From the NCBI GenBank assembly GCA_030374765.1, contig JARGXX010000129.1, positions 1,054,001-1,118,000 of the forward strand: 64,000 bases of DNA, read 5' to 3'. Both the position numbers and the translations under genes were made by a program. This DNA is from Agarophyton chilense (lineage: Eukaryota > Rhodophyta > Florideophyceae > Gracilariales > Gracilariaceae). Positions 31,869 through 42,419 of the stretch are shown piece after piece; positions within the stretch are counted from its first letter, which is position 1, and the number at the start of each line of letters is the position of its first letter. A model generated the notes under the pieces. That model ran no database searches. It was not told the DNA's origin and saw nothing but the letters and a program-made list of their open reading frames with translations.

Positions 31869-33401
31869 CTAATCATTTAGATTGAGGACCGGTAGTAACA
31901 CTTTTGGAGTCTCACGTGGGGGGGCAGGTTTACCAACTCGAAGAACAACAATAAGCAATGCACCCACTAGTGCCAAAAGACCACCGAAGAACATGACCGC
32001 AGAGGGATCATCATTGAACAACGCGAGAATCAGCGGCGCGATACACGCCACAATAAGCTGCGGTCCACTTTGACTGGCATTAAAAATCATTTGAAAGAGA
32101 CCGACGCGATCCCGATACCACGGTTTCGAATCCAGAGCATCTCCAATAAGTGTCCACGGGACACCCATCGTCGTTCCCCAGACAATGCCAAACAGCCCGA
32201 TGTCCGTCACCGTGACTGCTTTCAGCGCCTGTGACGGGGGCTTTCCAGGTGTTCCTCGAATAAGCGGTGCTGCCATCAAAACGGCAGCCTCGACAATTTG
32301 GCTTGTGGCATAGATTGGCATACTTCCATAACGGCGCATCAAGCTCGGCAATGCAAGCGAATATATTAAAGTTACAGCAGCAGTCAGCGCATTTCCCTTC
32401 CCACCAAGACGAACCCCTTCTTCAAATGTACGTCTCTTGTCGCTGGCCGCCGGTGCAGTACCATCTCCCAGGTATACATTTTTCCCAACCCAAGCATTGA
32501 CGTACACGAAAAGAGCAAAAAATCCACACCATGTACAAAGTTGAATAGCGAAAACATGCCAATAAGGCTGTGGTACATGGCGTAAAGCATACAGAAATGA
32601 GGCGTCTGGTGTTTGTGGCGGGTCCGGTTCATCGCCATTGTCACCGATCTCGACTGCGTCTTCCGAACCAGGCGCAACAGCTTCATACTCGCGAAGCGAG
32701 ACTGGGGCCTCTTTCGTTGAGCACACTGATATTGTGACGCTTATAAGTAGAATGATTGCTGCGAGCGCAAACACGGCCTGTACGTCATGCTCAAAATAGG
32801 GCACATAATCCGCAACACCAACGGCAGTAAATACGCTACCGAGCAAATTACCAAGGCCAGTAAACACACCGATGTAGGAATTTCCGACGTTTCGCTGACT
32901 ACGTGGCACAAACTCAGTGATAAGCGCTCTCAAAGGCCCCTGAACTGCCTGGACGGAGAAGTCGAGCAGAAAAAAGGAGACAATGGCGATTGGAAGCGCT
33001 GCGTTGGACGCGCCGACAGCATCTGCCACTAAACCAGCATTCGCGAACAGTAGTAATGCAGAGGCAGTAAGCAAAGCGCCTGCGACAAGGAAGGGGCGGC
33101 GACGACCAAACGGGGACGCACATCGGTCGGACAAATGGCCTACAATCGGCTGTACAATAAGCCCGGACAGAGGGCCGGCCAGCCAGGCGAGGGACACAGC
33201 CCGCTCAGAGAGACCGAGTAGGAGAAGTTGAGAGGTGCCAAGGTTGACCTGGGCTGAGTACGAAATTGAGACGCCACACATAGCGACGGCACAAAGAATA
33301 ATGCGCCATCGATGAAGCGGCTCCGTTTCGCGAGGAGAGTCAAACGTCACTGGGGAGTCCCTAGGACCCGGAACGACGCCGGAGGCATCGGAAGACGTCA
33401 T
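31869..33401 (-). CDS. GPH/SLC45 (SUT-like) sugar:proton symporter
   Basis: A 510-residue transporter with about 12 hydrophobic segments. The frame opens at a TTG (33494); the ATG at 33401 (MTSSDASGVVPGPRDS) is used. TM1-TM3 match the sucrose transporter/SLC45 family: YSAQVNLGTSQLLLLGLSERAVSLAWLAGPLSGLIVQPIVGHLSDRCASPFGRRRPF, the loop 2-3 Arg/Asp-rich signature. A hydrophilic central loop lies at about 240-290 and a second signature near WGTTMGVPWTLIGDALDSKPWYRDRVGLFQ. Plant SUTs and animal SLC45 proteins move sucrose or other disaccharides with protons across plasma or vacuolar membranes. Substrate is inferred; red algae store floridean starch and use floridoside or trehalose-like solutes. 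Confidence 0.88.
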   Translation of the reverse strand: MTSSDASGVVPGPRDSPVTFDSPRETEPLHRWRIILCAVAMCGVSISYSAQVNLGTSQLLLLGLSERAVSLAWLAGPLSGLIVQPIVGHLSDRCASPFGRRRPFLVAGALLTASALLLFANAGLVADAVGASNAALPIAIVSFFLLDFSVQAVQGPLRALITEFVPRSQRNVGNSYIGVFTGLGNLLGSVFTAVGVADYVPYFEHDVQAVFALAAIILLISVTISVCSTKEAPVSLREYEAVAPGSEDAVEIGDNGDEPDPPQTPDASFLYALRHVPQPYWHVFAIQLCTWCGFFALFVYVNAWVGKNVYLGDGTAPAASDKRRTFEEGVRLGGKGNALTAAVTLIYSLALPSLMRRYGSMPIYATSQIVEAAVLMAAPLIRGTPGKPPSQALKAVTVTDIGLFGIVWGTTMGVPWTLIGDALDSKPWYRDRVGLFQMIFNASQSGPQLIVACIAPLILALFNDDPSAVMFFGGLLALVGALLIVVLRVGKPAPPRETPKVLLPVLNLND

Positions 33402-34142
33402 GAGAAGCGGCGTGGGCGGGATGCGTGAGGCTAGAAGACTGTGACTCACGGTAGTGGCATGGAAAAGAAGCCGCTCGTGTGAGTTTTCGATCAACAGCTC
33501 ATAGCAAAGACGCTTGGGCCGTGGAAAAGGGTATGAAGGATGGATTCAGGTTTCAAAGCCCAAGAAGACGGAACAAAGCATGCGACCGTAGTACAGAAAG
33601 GAGCAGGACGCGCGGGGAGTGGGACGCGCGAGGAGCAAGACGGCGCATACTAGCTTTCGAGGCCTTATGAAATGGGCCGTGACGTACGCGTCGATCAACC
33701 CACGAATTGGAAGACGGAGATGTTCACCGAGAAGGCGCTGACAGTATCTACCGAAGGGTAACATGTGTCGCCTTCGAATTGCAGAGTTTGGGCAACTTTG
33801 GCTGCGAAAGCAAGCGCTAAACGTGTACAGGTTGCTTCCGTGTGTGTGCTGTAACGTACTGTGTGGCGGCTCCCTGTGTGAGCTGACCAGCGGCGCGTTC
33901 TCGTGGCCACACGAAGTGTTGTTGCAGTGCGCGCTGGGCTCTGCCGTCGTCACAGTTTGCCCGAGCGAGCAGCTGACCAAATGCGACCAAGGGCGTGAAC
34001 GTCCGTGGAAAGCGCCTGACCTGTTTGTTAAGCCTGCGATTTTATGGCCAATACTTTGTGTGTTCACCTTTTCGCCATAGGCAGGTGCGTCGAGTCGGTG
34101 TAACGAGGCTCAGCACCCACCGGTTTCTGCTGTGCTTCGGCC
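33402..34142. other. divergent promoter region
   Basis: Between the divergent sugar-transporter and CtpA genes. Overlapping short frames only. Nothing else seen. Confidence 0.45.
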
Positions 34143-36347
34143 ATGGAAGCATCTTGGCTATCTTCTACAGCGTTTGTGTCTTTGTTCCCTGCTTTTCAGC
34201 GTTCAACTTCTTCGCCTCAGCTCTCTTTTTCGTCCCGCACCTCGCTCACATTTACTGTACGCCGTGCGTCCTTTTTAACACGCACGTCCATCTCTTCATT
34301 CAGCCATCAATGTCGAGCAAACCCCTCTGTAGCACGTGCAAGTGCCTCCGGCCAAGGCCATTCCCCGCAATCGAAAGATGAAACAAACTCGTCCCAGTCT
34401 GTGACAAGCATCAATTCTGCACCTGCCGCGGACTCCTCTACGCAGCCAACCCAAAGGACGTTGCCGTCGGATCAGTCCAATCCAAGCACAGGCGCCAGTA
34501 GCAGCGACCCAAAAACCGACAAACAATCGCCCAACGTCCTCGTCGGATGGTTCACCTGGAGCCTTGCGTCATTGAAGCGTATATTTGCTCCGGGCGGTTT
34601 TGCGTGGGGGTTGGCCACTGGTATTTCGTTATCCGTCGCCTTCTTTTTCTTTCAGTGGTCTGCAGATGGAGATAGTTTGTTAAAAGAAAAGGTAACCTTG
34701 TTCGACTTTATTCTTCAGGACATCAATGCGTCCTATGTGGAAAAGGTGGATATCAATCGCTTGTTTGAGACTGGTGTCAATTCTATGCTGGGCACTCTGG
34801 ACCCATACACGCAGTTTGAAAACAATGCGCAGGCCGCCGAAATGTCTCTCAAGACCAATGGTCGCTATGCGGGTGTCGGCCTGGGAATCACACTAGACGA
34901 CCAAACAGGAAACACGAACAAAGACAGGAGAGTCGTCGTCGTGTCTGCCTTCGAAGGCTATGCCTTTGACGCTGGAGTGCGACCAGGGGACGTGATTGAA
35001 AGCGTTGCTGGTGAACCGATACGCGGCCTTTCTTTAGAAAAAGTCACCGACATGCTCAGAGGGGAACCTGGGACCACCGTCAGCCTCACCGTTCGTCGTG
35101 AAGGAGTTTCCGACCCTCTAATGTTTTCACTGTCTCGTCAGAGTGTTCGCATCAAAGACGTGCCAGCGTTTGGCTTTGTCGGCGATCCAAAGGACCGAAT
35201 AGGCTATGTACGATTACAATCATTCGCAAAAGATGCCGCAGCTGAAGTGAAACTAGCTGTTCAAACTTTGGGTACATCTATTGGAAAGAATGATCCAAAC
35301 TTGAATGGACTAGTGTTGGACTTGCGCGGAAATCCGGGCGGCTTATTGAACGCAGCCATAGAAGTTTCTGAGTTATTCTTGCCTCGGGACTCTGTTATTG
35401 TGTCCACAAAAGGTCGCGGCCTGGCCCCCAATCCCACCTACATATCTGCTAAGAACCCTATTGTTCCTCCCTCTATGCCACTGGTGGTGCTTGTAAATGG
35501 ACAAACAGCTTCAGCGTCCGAGATAGTTGCAGGTGCTATTCAAGATCTGGACATAGGTGTTATAGTCGGCTCGAGAAGCTTCGGAAAAGGATTGGTTCAA
35601 AATGTGCAAGAGCTCCCATTCAACACAGCGTTGAAGTACACCGTGGGTAAATACTACACTCCAAGCGGGCGATGTATTCAATCTGTCAACTACGAGCAGG
35701 CAGATGGTGACGGACCTTTTGAAATTCGGAAAGTAGAAGAAGCCGAACGGGCAGAATTCAAAACAAATCGAGGAAGGCCTGTGCGGGATGGTGGCGGAAT
35801 TGAACCAGACGTGGAGATTGTCCGTCGACCAAGTTTTCTCGAGCAAGCGCTTCTTCGCCAAAATATGTATTTCCGGTTTGCAAATCGATTTGGGGCTCAG
35901 GCTGGCATGGAAATATTACCAAAGAATTTTGAAGTCGAGGATGGAGTGTACAAGGAGTTCATAGCCTTCGTGACGGGCAGTGAATTCAAATACGAATCAA
36001 AGTTTGACGACGCCTTTGAACAACTGGATAGCATGTTCGACGAAGTGGGGTACCAAGAGGCACGGTCGAAAGTAACGGATTTGAAAACGGCGACAAAGCT
36101 AGAGATGAAGAGCGACTTTATCCGTCATGAACGAGCCATTAAGAAGCAAGTGGAGTCGGCTATTCGATTCCGTTTCCAACCAGATTCTGAACGAATCATA
36201 GCGGAATTGAAGAATGACGATCAACTGGCTGAGGCCGCGAGACTCATAAAAAATAAGGATGAGTATGACAGGTTGCTGGCCGAGCCCAACATTGAAGAAC
36301 GAAGTCCTCAACATGTTGTCGTGAGCAATACAGCGTTAGTTACTTGA
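34143..36347 (+). CDS. ctpA: plastid carboxyl-terminal processing protease (S41A)
   Basis: A 734-residue serine protease. Residues 1-70 are rich in S/T/F/R and poor in acids, with no strong signal peptide, as in primary-plastid transit peptides. A Ser/Thr-rich linker follows, then one hydrophobic segment (about 153-172, FAWGLATGISLSVAFFFFQW), probably for thylakoid targeting or anchoring. The PDZ domain is about 240-325 (GRYAGVGLGI...AGVRPGDVIESVAG). The S41 domain is about 350-545, with nucleophile Ser457 in TASASE and general base Lys482 in SFGKG. Their spacing of 25 equals that of the bacterial Tsp catalytic pair. CtpA removes the C-terminal extension of D1 so that the photosystem II manganese cluster can form. 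A C-terminal extension of ~170 residues, helical and charged, is unusual for the family. Confidence 0.93.
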   Translation: MEASWLSSTAFVSLFPAFQRSTSSPQLSFSSRTSLTFTVRRASFLTRTSISSFSHQCRANPSVARASASGQGHSPQSKDETNSSQSVTSINSAPAADSSTQPTQRTLPSDQSNPSTGASSSDPKTDKQSPNVLVGWFTWSLASLKRIFAPGGFAWGLATGISLSVAFFFFQWSADGDSLLKEKVTLFDFILQDINASYVEKVDINRLFETGVNSMLGTLDPYTQFENNAQAAEMSLKTNGRYAGVGLGITLDDQTGNTNKDRRVVVVSAFEGYAFDAGVRPGDVIESVAGEPIRGLSLEKVTDMLRGEPGTTVSLTVRREGVSDPLMFSLSRQSVRIKDVPAFGFVGDPKDRIGYVRLQSFAKDAAAEVKLAVQTLGTSIGKNDPNLNGLVLDLRGNPGGLLNAAIEVSELFLPRDSVIVSTKGRGLAPNPTYISAKNPIVPPSMPLVVLVNGQTASASEIVAGAIQDLDIGVIVGSRSFGKGLVQNVQELPFNTALKYTVGKYYTPSGRCIQSVNYEQADGDGPFEIRKVEEAERAEFKTNRGRPVRDGGGIEPDVEIVRRPSFLEQALLRQNMYFRFANRFGAQAGMEILPKNFEVEDGVYKEFIAFVTGSEFKYESKFDDAFEQLDSMFDEVGYQEARSKVTDLKTATKLEMKSDFIRHERAIKKQVESAIRFRFQPDSERIIAELKNDDQLAEAARLIKNKDEYDRLLAEPNIEERSPQHVVVSNTALVT

Positions 36348-37718
36348 CAAAGCTTTTTTAATTGACGGAAACCTGGTTTGTTGAAGCGTCTCGGTTGAAG
36401 TTTAGCTTGGAGAACTGAAGCCCTCTACAAAATGGAACTGGGGACCAAAATTCGTGATGCGCAGAATCCTTCGACTGTGTTGAGGTGCTGATTTGGTGGT
36501 ATGTGGTTGCGCAAAGTCAAATACTTTTCGCTAGCACGCACATTTCTAGGACTGTGTGACGATAGGGTTGATAAGTGTGCATCTTAATTTCCGATGCCTT
36601 GACCGTATGGGCTTCATATCACCCTTTTTCAGTCTAGCTCGTTCGTTTGAATTGAACTCTTGTATTGCAAAGCAGAAAACACTCTTGCGGCGGCATCTGT
36701 CAGGGTGGGCATGGAAGGTGGCGAAGAATTCTTGGGAGGGGCGAGGATTTGGTACTGAATTACATTTGTTCCAAGTGTTATGTTTCTTTGGAAGTTGAAA
36801 ATGTGTTGCCTTCAACTCTGGAGATGGACGCCCGCAAGACCTATGTGTCTTTCGCATCCATTGCGCGGGGTTGTATCACAGAACTAGCTATTTAACGCTT
36901 CACGAGACCGGGGGATAATGCTGGCTGCATTCTACAACGGGGGATACGGCCTGTTGTCCTCGGATAAAAGCTTTGGTATTGCCCCTCTTTTCGGGCGAAC
37001 GCATCGGCGTCTTGTGGTTTCGGTTCTTTGTGATGGGTGCATGTACCCCTTCACATGAGTTGAGGTATTTTCGTCAATGTTTAACAGGCTTGGTGCGACC
37101 GTGGGGAACTATGTGTGCCTCTCCTCCTCCCACTCTCTTTGAGAGTGCCCGTGGTACATGTAGTGGTAGACAGCATTTAGGAATCTCATTCCAAAATATG
37201 TATGACAATTAATGTTTTCTCCATTAGGAATAAGTTCAGTTCGCCTCCCCACACTTTGAAGGTTGTATGTTCGTTGCCGTTGCCATCCATTTTGCATACG
37301 AGTCTAAGCAACGGAAGAAATCATGGATGTCCCCGACAGTGGAGTTCGCGGAGAGCACACAAAGACAGACCGATGCACTGGTGTGGGAGAAACGCTCGAC
37401 TTCACATGGTGCTCTTATTTGGTTAACTACCTTAATACATGAATACAGAGGAGGCAATAGTACTGGAGGTCTATCCAGGAACGTTGTAGTCCGGCAAGAA
37501 ATGTCGCGCTAATTGTACAGGTTGTCATTTCATTGAATGTGTCGCTCGTTATCTTTCTTACATTTCAAGGTAGTTGTGGCAAACTAATTTACTGATGAGT
37601 TATCATATTCACGGAAGCGTCGATACTCCCGCCGTTTTACTACACATATCCCCCACGAGCGCTCCCTTTATACTCATGTCGCCGCCCCTCACCGCAGCCT
37701 ACCTCCACGTCATCTTCT

Positions 37719-38075
37719 ATGACATCCTCCTCGTTATTGTATTCCTCTGTCTCCGACCTCATTGCCACCGCAGCAGACCTGTCTTCTGTATCGAAGCCAC
37801 CACCGCAATTCTATCTCCCGTATCGAATTCAACCCAGCAAATGTTGTTATAGTAAACAGTTTCGGAGAGCAATTCATGAGATTGAGGACGAGTTGCGAAG
37901 GCAATTCCAGAGAAAAGCTAGCGATGTAGATCTGGGAAAGCGGAGCACAATTGTGAACAATATAAGACTGAATCACATGCGGGGTCAATATGTACAGTGC
38001 CTATTGTATAGTATGATGAGCAAATCTTCTGGATGTAATCATATTGCACGAAACGGTTTCCCCATTCAGTCGTAG
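37719..38075 (+). CDS. possible small protein, 118 residues
   Basis: Frame from an ATG at 37719, with a TATA-like CTTTATAC about 50 bases upstream. The middle (FYLPYRIQPSK, then AIHEIEDELRRQFQRKASDVDLGKRSTIVNNIRLNHM) reads like a helical, charged soluble segment and not like low-complexity noise. No family is recognised. An alternative frame starts at 37676. Could be chance. Confidence 0.25.
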   Translation: MTSSSLLYSSVSDLIATAADLSSVSKPPPQFYLPYRIQPSKCCYSKQFRRAIHEIEDELRRQFQRKASDVDLGKRSTIVNNIRLNHMRGQYVQCLLYSMMSKSSGCNHIARNGFPIQS

Positions 38076-39502
38076 GCGCGGGAGCATTGACACATACAAC
38101 GAATACAGTATGACAAGTTTTAAAACGCACGGCAACGCTGTTCGTAAACTTGCCGTTGTTGTAACTTTATCTGTGTCGTCGATGATCTAAGAGCGTGACC
38201 AGTGCTTCAGTTGAGAGATTATTTATACCCGGGTGGAAGGACAGAGTTCAGTTACGATATGATTGAAATAATAGACAAATTCTGAACCCGAGTCTATACG
38301 GTTGGGCTTGTTCTCGTGCCCATGACTAATAGCGGCGTTGAGATCATCTGATTACAAAGGCGTTCTCTCTGGCTAAAGCGAGTCCAGAGAGGGGATGTTT
38401 TAGAAAGTGCTCGGAAAGCAAAGTGTACGGAAGCAACGTGTTCAGAAAGCTGCCGCGAGCTTCTTTTCGTTTCTCCTCCCACACATGTCGTTGTCGTTCA
38501 CATCCTCGTCTTATTTCGAGGCCAATTTTCGATTTTGCAAACGTTTGTAACTGTACACTGAAGTTTACTTCTGTGAGTGTGCCGCGTTTGGGTGCTTTCG
38601 ACAACTGTGGCGTAGATATTGCAGCGAATGCGTGACGGCGGATTCGTGAGGTTGTTGTCTGTCTTCCCCTTTGCAGTTGGGATCTCTTGTACCAGACTTG
38701 ATATGTTTAACATATGCTCTTGGTGTGTTGTTTGGATAATCTATCGGAAAGAAACGACTCCTCTGTTGGGACCGCTGTTCTTAGACAAGGACGGCTAGTG
38801 GGCTCGTTTGGCGTACGTGCCCGGCGCGATGATACGTTTTACGACACAAACAATCACTTGGTATTCACGGCAATTGCTCTGCATTGCCGATATTTTATGA
38901 AGTACAGCTGTTCGCTTTTTCTTTCTTTTGCCTCTTCCTTCATCAACCACTTGTGCAGAACTGACATGGACATGTATTCTCCAGTACCCTAGCATCCTCT
39001 AGCATCCTAGCTACCTAAGAATAACATGCGCGTCAGTGGATTTTCGTGGCGTTGGAATAATAATTATCGCAACAGACACGGGTCCTAAATTTGAACAACT
39101 CCAGTGGCCTCTCATCAGTCCCGACATAATCACGACACGAATAAACAACAATCTCTTAAACTTCAACGTTTCTCATCCAAAGAGTTCCTGGATGAGAACT
39201 AACCGCGTGGAACGAATAGACGCTGCCAACTTCACGTGTGATGGTTGCGTCACATTGTTAAGAGAGTCTGTTTACAGCTCGCAGGAGATGTCAGCAAGCC
39301 GTGCGGACAACACGTGCAGTCACTTACCCAGTACACCTGCAAAATTCACTTGCAAAGTTCAAAGTTGGCAAACTGTCAAGTTGCTAAAAAGCACAGCTGT
39401 AGGGCAACTACGCTTCAGAGTGATGATCATACTGTACATATGCGACGTTCCCCAGATTCCCTGTTTCGACGCTGGAACTCGTTCAAGGCATGTGGTAGAT
39501 AA

Positions 39503-39561
39503 CATCGGAGTCGTTTCGGAAAGAGCACATGGCGTGTGCCCTGTGCGAAATGACTCTGATG
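39503..39561 (+). other. 59-bp near-palindrome, possible RNA hairpin
   Basis: Arms 39503-39531 and 39533-39561 match at 23 of 29 positions as an inverted repeat. If transcribed from the plus strand, three of the six mismatches become G-U pairs (26 of 29 paired), whereas on the minus strand they would be A-C. That asymmetry favours a plus-strand RNA. No gene overlaps it convincingly. Confidence 0.5.
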
Positions 39562-40286
39562 ACTGCAACCGCGCGGGCGGAATCTGAAGCATACGTTACC
39601 AACGGTACCTCATGGTGTCTCATCAGTAGCTCAACTATGTGGAACGCATTTTCGAGAAGGCAACAAGCATAGTTGGGACGACATAACCTCCAGCTGCATC
39701 TGTTGACGAGAACGCCCCGGTGTTGCAAAAAATTTGCATGTTGGCACTCAAAGTCAACAAGATGTAGAGAATCTGTGACAAAATCACCAAAAAACAATTG
39801 GGCAGAAGCTCGGTTTCGGCAACGTGCCATCGACATTGCTTTTATCGAATGGTATATTAGCCTGTCTTGCCACGGAGCGAAATCGCAGTGGAACTCAGTT
39901 TGCTATGCACAATGTCCCACAAATTCGACTGCAGAAGGCAATTGATTTTCAATTGTAGCTTGATATACATACTTGATGAACAGCGGTTTGCTCAACCTCA
40001 GGAGCCTAAAAAGTACTGTACTGCACGTACGAAGGTTACCCAGCTTGCTAACCCTGAGCTGACTAAGGTCAAGATCGGGTGACACATCGATACATTAATG
40101 GTCACTGGCGTCGGCGACTTGGTCGTCACGTTGGTTGATGGCGGTGGAAGCGCGCACTGACAGTCACAATTGTTTTCTACATGTCCACCCACAAAAGTTG
40201 CGGCTCTAAACGAAAAAAGGACCTCGACAACAAAAAAGCGCACGGAGGAAGAAACGAGAGAGAACGAAAGAGAACGAGAACGCTCA

Positions 40287-41810
40287 TCATATTCTTCCAA
40301 TAACAATTGTTCTTCCATCGCGTACATTCTTCGCCACCCCAATGTACCCACTAGAGTACCTTACAAAAATGCGGTCAACCTTCCTCCGCCATCCTAGTCC
40401 GAAGTGAAGGGTTTCCAAATACGCATGCGACACGGCATTGCCATTTGCACCAACCCGTCTCTTCATTCTCAAATTGCCAGCCACAACCATAACAGTTGCA
40501 TGCAAAGGCGTAGCACTGAAGTTGATAGCATTCCCCACTCGCACAGAGATGTACCTTGTTTTTCCAGTCAGCCTCATGACGTTTCGGAAAACCTTATAAT
40601 TCCCCCCCCATTTCGGAACATGCTGATCGCCCTGACTGGATATGATATCCACCCTGCCGTCATTATCATAGTCAACAGCCACGGCATTATCGCCACGAAT
40701 ATACTTCGGTCGCCAGATGAGGCCATCCGCGCGTCGGAAGGTGCCGTCTCCCCTGTTGAGAAGCATAATATCAGCTGCTCGGTACTGGGTGACAAGAATG
40801 TCAATATAGCCGTCATTGTTGAAATCGGCCACTGTGACGCCTCTGGATATGGTTCCGCGCGGGATGCGAGCCTTGGCGCTGACATCGACGTACTTACCAT
40901 TGCGGTTTTCAAGCAAGTAATCATTGAAATCGTTACCGGGAACCCATTTGAGGTCTCCCGACTTTGTTCGGGCGACATACAAATCAAAATCGCCGTCATT
41001 GTCGTAATCAAGCTCGGCGACGGCCACAACTCCACTCCGTAGAATGTCCGGTGGAAATACGTCGTCGGAAATCTCTCTGAAGGCGTACGGCCTGACGACT
41101 TTCCACATCTTGAGTTTCCAATACGAAACAATCTCCATGAGGCCATCGCCGTCAACATCGGTGAGTCCTCCATACCAGTTTTTATCGTCTGCGAAACCGG
41201 CCATGAAACGCGGTTTGTACTTTCCATTGCCAATGGCCTCATACGCGTAGTTGTCCGGCGCCCTGGGGAGTGGCTGGGCGTTCATGAAGACGACGTCCGG
41301 GAAAGCCAGGTGCTTCCTGGCCGAAATGCTCATGAAAAAGGCGGTGCGACCACGACCGCCCTGTCTGTCGAGACCGACGGCGGCGGTGATATCGGTGATC
41401 TGGCGGGTTTTCGGGTCGACTTCAAACATGATAGGGCGTGTAGGGCGTCTGCCGAAATTGCCGCCCACCGACATGACGAAGCGCATGGCACGGGTATACG
41501 GGGAGATAGGACCGGCCACAATGCCATGGGTATCGCGCCACACGCGCCAGTCCGACTGGGTGAAGGTTCCGTCGCGGTTATTGAAGTAGAGGTCAGCGTA
41601 GTTGGCGTCGTGGTGACAAAAGATGAGATCAGCAAAGCCATCCCGATCCAGATCGACGACAGTGGGGCCTCCATACTTCTTCAAACGCGGCTTGCGTGTG
41701 TTGAGGCCGGCACGGGACGAAAAGTCGCGGAAGCGCGGGAGGATCTGGGCGATAGAGACGTGGAGAAGGGAAAGCGCGAGCATGGCGGCCAGGGCGACCG
41801 AGGGCTTCAT
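40287..41810 (-). CDS. secreted FG-GAP/VCBS and ASPIC-UnbV protein (CRTAC1-like)
   Basis: A 507-residue protein with a signal peptide (MKPSVALAAMLALSLLHVSIA, cleavage after about residue 21). At least five Ca-binding loops of FG-GAP/VCBS type are seen: DLDRDGFADL, DVDGDGLMEI, DYDNDGDFDL, DFNNDGYIDI and DYDNDGRVDI, each the D-x-D-x-D-G start of a propeller blade. The C-terminal ~110 residues read as an ASPIC/UnbV domain (GNAINFSATPLHATVMVVAG..., LETLHFGLG..., RYSSG). The same layout is found in animal CRTAC1 and many bacterial and algal secreted proteins. It should be extracellular or cell-surface, calcium-dependent; binding partner unknown. ATG 41810 lies only 29 bases from a 35-base homopolymer tract. 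Confidence 0.88.
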   Translation of the reverse strand: MKPSVALAAMLALSLLHVSIAQILPRFRDFSSRAGLNTRKPRLKKYGGPTVVDLDRDGFADLIFCHHDANYADLYFNNRDGTFTQSDWRVWRDTHGIVAGPISPYTRAMRFVMSVGGNFGRRPTRPIMFEVDPKTRQITDITAAVGLDRQGGRGRTAFFMSISARKHLAFPDVVFMNAQPLPRAPDNYAYEAIGNGKYKPRFMAGFADDKNWYGGLTDVDGDGLMEIVSYWKLKMWKVVRPYAFREISDDVFPPDILRSGVVAVAELDYDNDGDFDLYVARTKSGDLKWVPGNDFNDYLLENRNGKYVDVSAKARIPRGTISRGVTVADFNNDGYIDILVTQYRAADIMLLNRGDGTFRRADGLIWRPKYIRGDNAVAVDYDNDGRVDIISSQGDQHVPKWGGNYKVFRNVMRLTGKTRYISVRVGNAINFSATPLHATVMVVAGNLRMKRRVGANGNAVSHAYLETLHFGLGWRRKVDRIFVRYSSGYIGVAKNVRDGRTIVIGRI

Positions 41811-41836
41811 GACGGGACAGAGGCTGCGGGGACGGC

Positions 41837-41838
<2 letters not shown>

Positions 41839-41873
<35 letters not shown>
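41839..41873 (-). promoter_or_regulatory. G35 tract (C35 on the coding strand) upstream of ATG
   Basis: Thirty-five consecutive G on plus, 29 bases upstream of the FG-GAP gene start. The longest homopolymer in the window; exact length may carry sequencing error. Confidence 0.5.
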
Positions 41874-41874
<1 letters not shown>

Positions 41875-42160
41875 TGGGGAGAAAAGCTTAGGGGGGTGGG
41901 GTGGGACCAAGGGGGGCGAGGAGGAGATAAGAAGAGGCTGAGAGGGTGAAGAACGGGCTGTTGACAGAAGGGGAATGGGCTCAGGGAATGCTTGTGGCAT
42001 GGAGAAAAGGGTGGGGTGCGGGAAACGTGCGTTGCGCGTTGAGCGCGACGGGGAGGGAGCGGGTCATCAGCGCCAACGTTGAACGCTGCGTTTCGTCGCT
42101 GTCTAACGCGCGCTCGTCACGTGGCCGCGGCGCAGCGCCGCGCGTTGAGCAGAAGCTGCG

Positions 42161-42204
42161 CACACGCGCGACACACGCGCGACACACGCGCGACACACGC
42201 GCGA
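42161..42204. repeat. four tandem copies of an 11-bp unit (CACACGCGCGA)
   Basis: Four perfect head-to-tail copies, 44 bp, in a CpG-rich stretch containing further degenerate copies to about 42240. Alternating purine-pyrimidine, so able to take Z-DNA form in principle. Confidence 0.85.
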
Positions 42205-42419
42205 GGCGCACGCCGTGCACGCGCTACACACGCGCCACACGGCGGCAACCCAGCGAAGCCAAGTAATCACAAGTAAGTTGACGATGTTGACAAAGCTTTA
42301 GTCAGAATCTTTACAAGACTGCGCGTCGCAACTATCTAACAAGATGATTTCGACTGCCAGCCGGTGTGCATGTATGTATCTACAACAAGAGGGCGCCGTT
42401 CACGTCCACGGCTCTTCCT

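Larger units (their letters stand above)
36348..40286. other. 3.9-kb stretch with no confident gene
   Basis: The largest gap in the gene island. Its base composition is balanced and many 60-180 codon frames overlap on both strands, none with a recognisable domain. It holds one small candidate frame (37719-38075) and a near-palindrome (39503-39561), listed separately. No tRNA or snRNA signature was recognised. Confidence 0.4.
41811..42419. other. upstream region of the FG-GAP gene
   Basis: Holds the 35-base G tract (41839-41873), GC-rich sequence and the 11-bp tandem repeat (42161-42204). It ends at the stop of the Thr-Pro repeat gene. No additional coding frame is supported. Confidence 0.5.

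Noticed and set aside
39036-39587. 183-codon plus-strand frame
   Set aside because: Starts at GTG, has no domain, and its end lies over the palindrome, which gives similar text on both strands.
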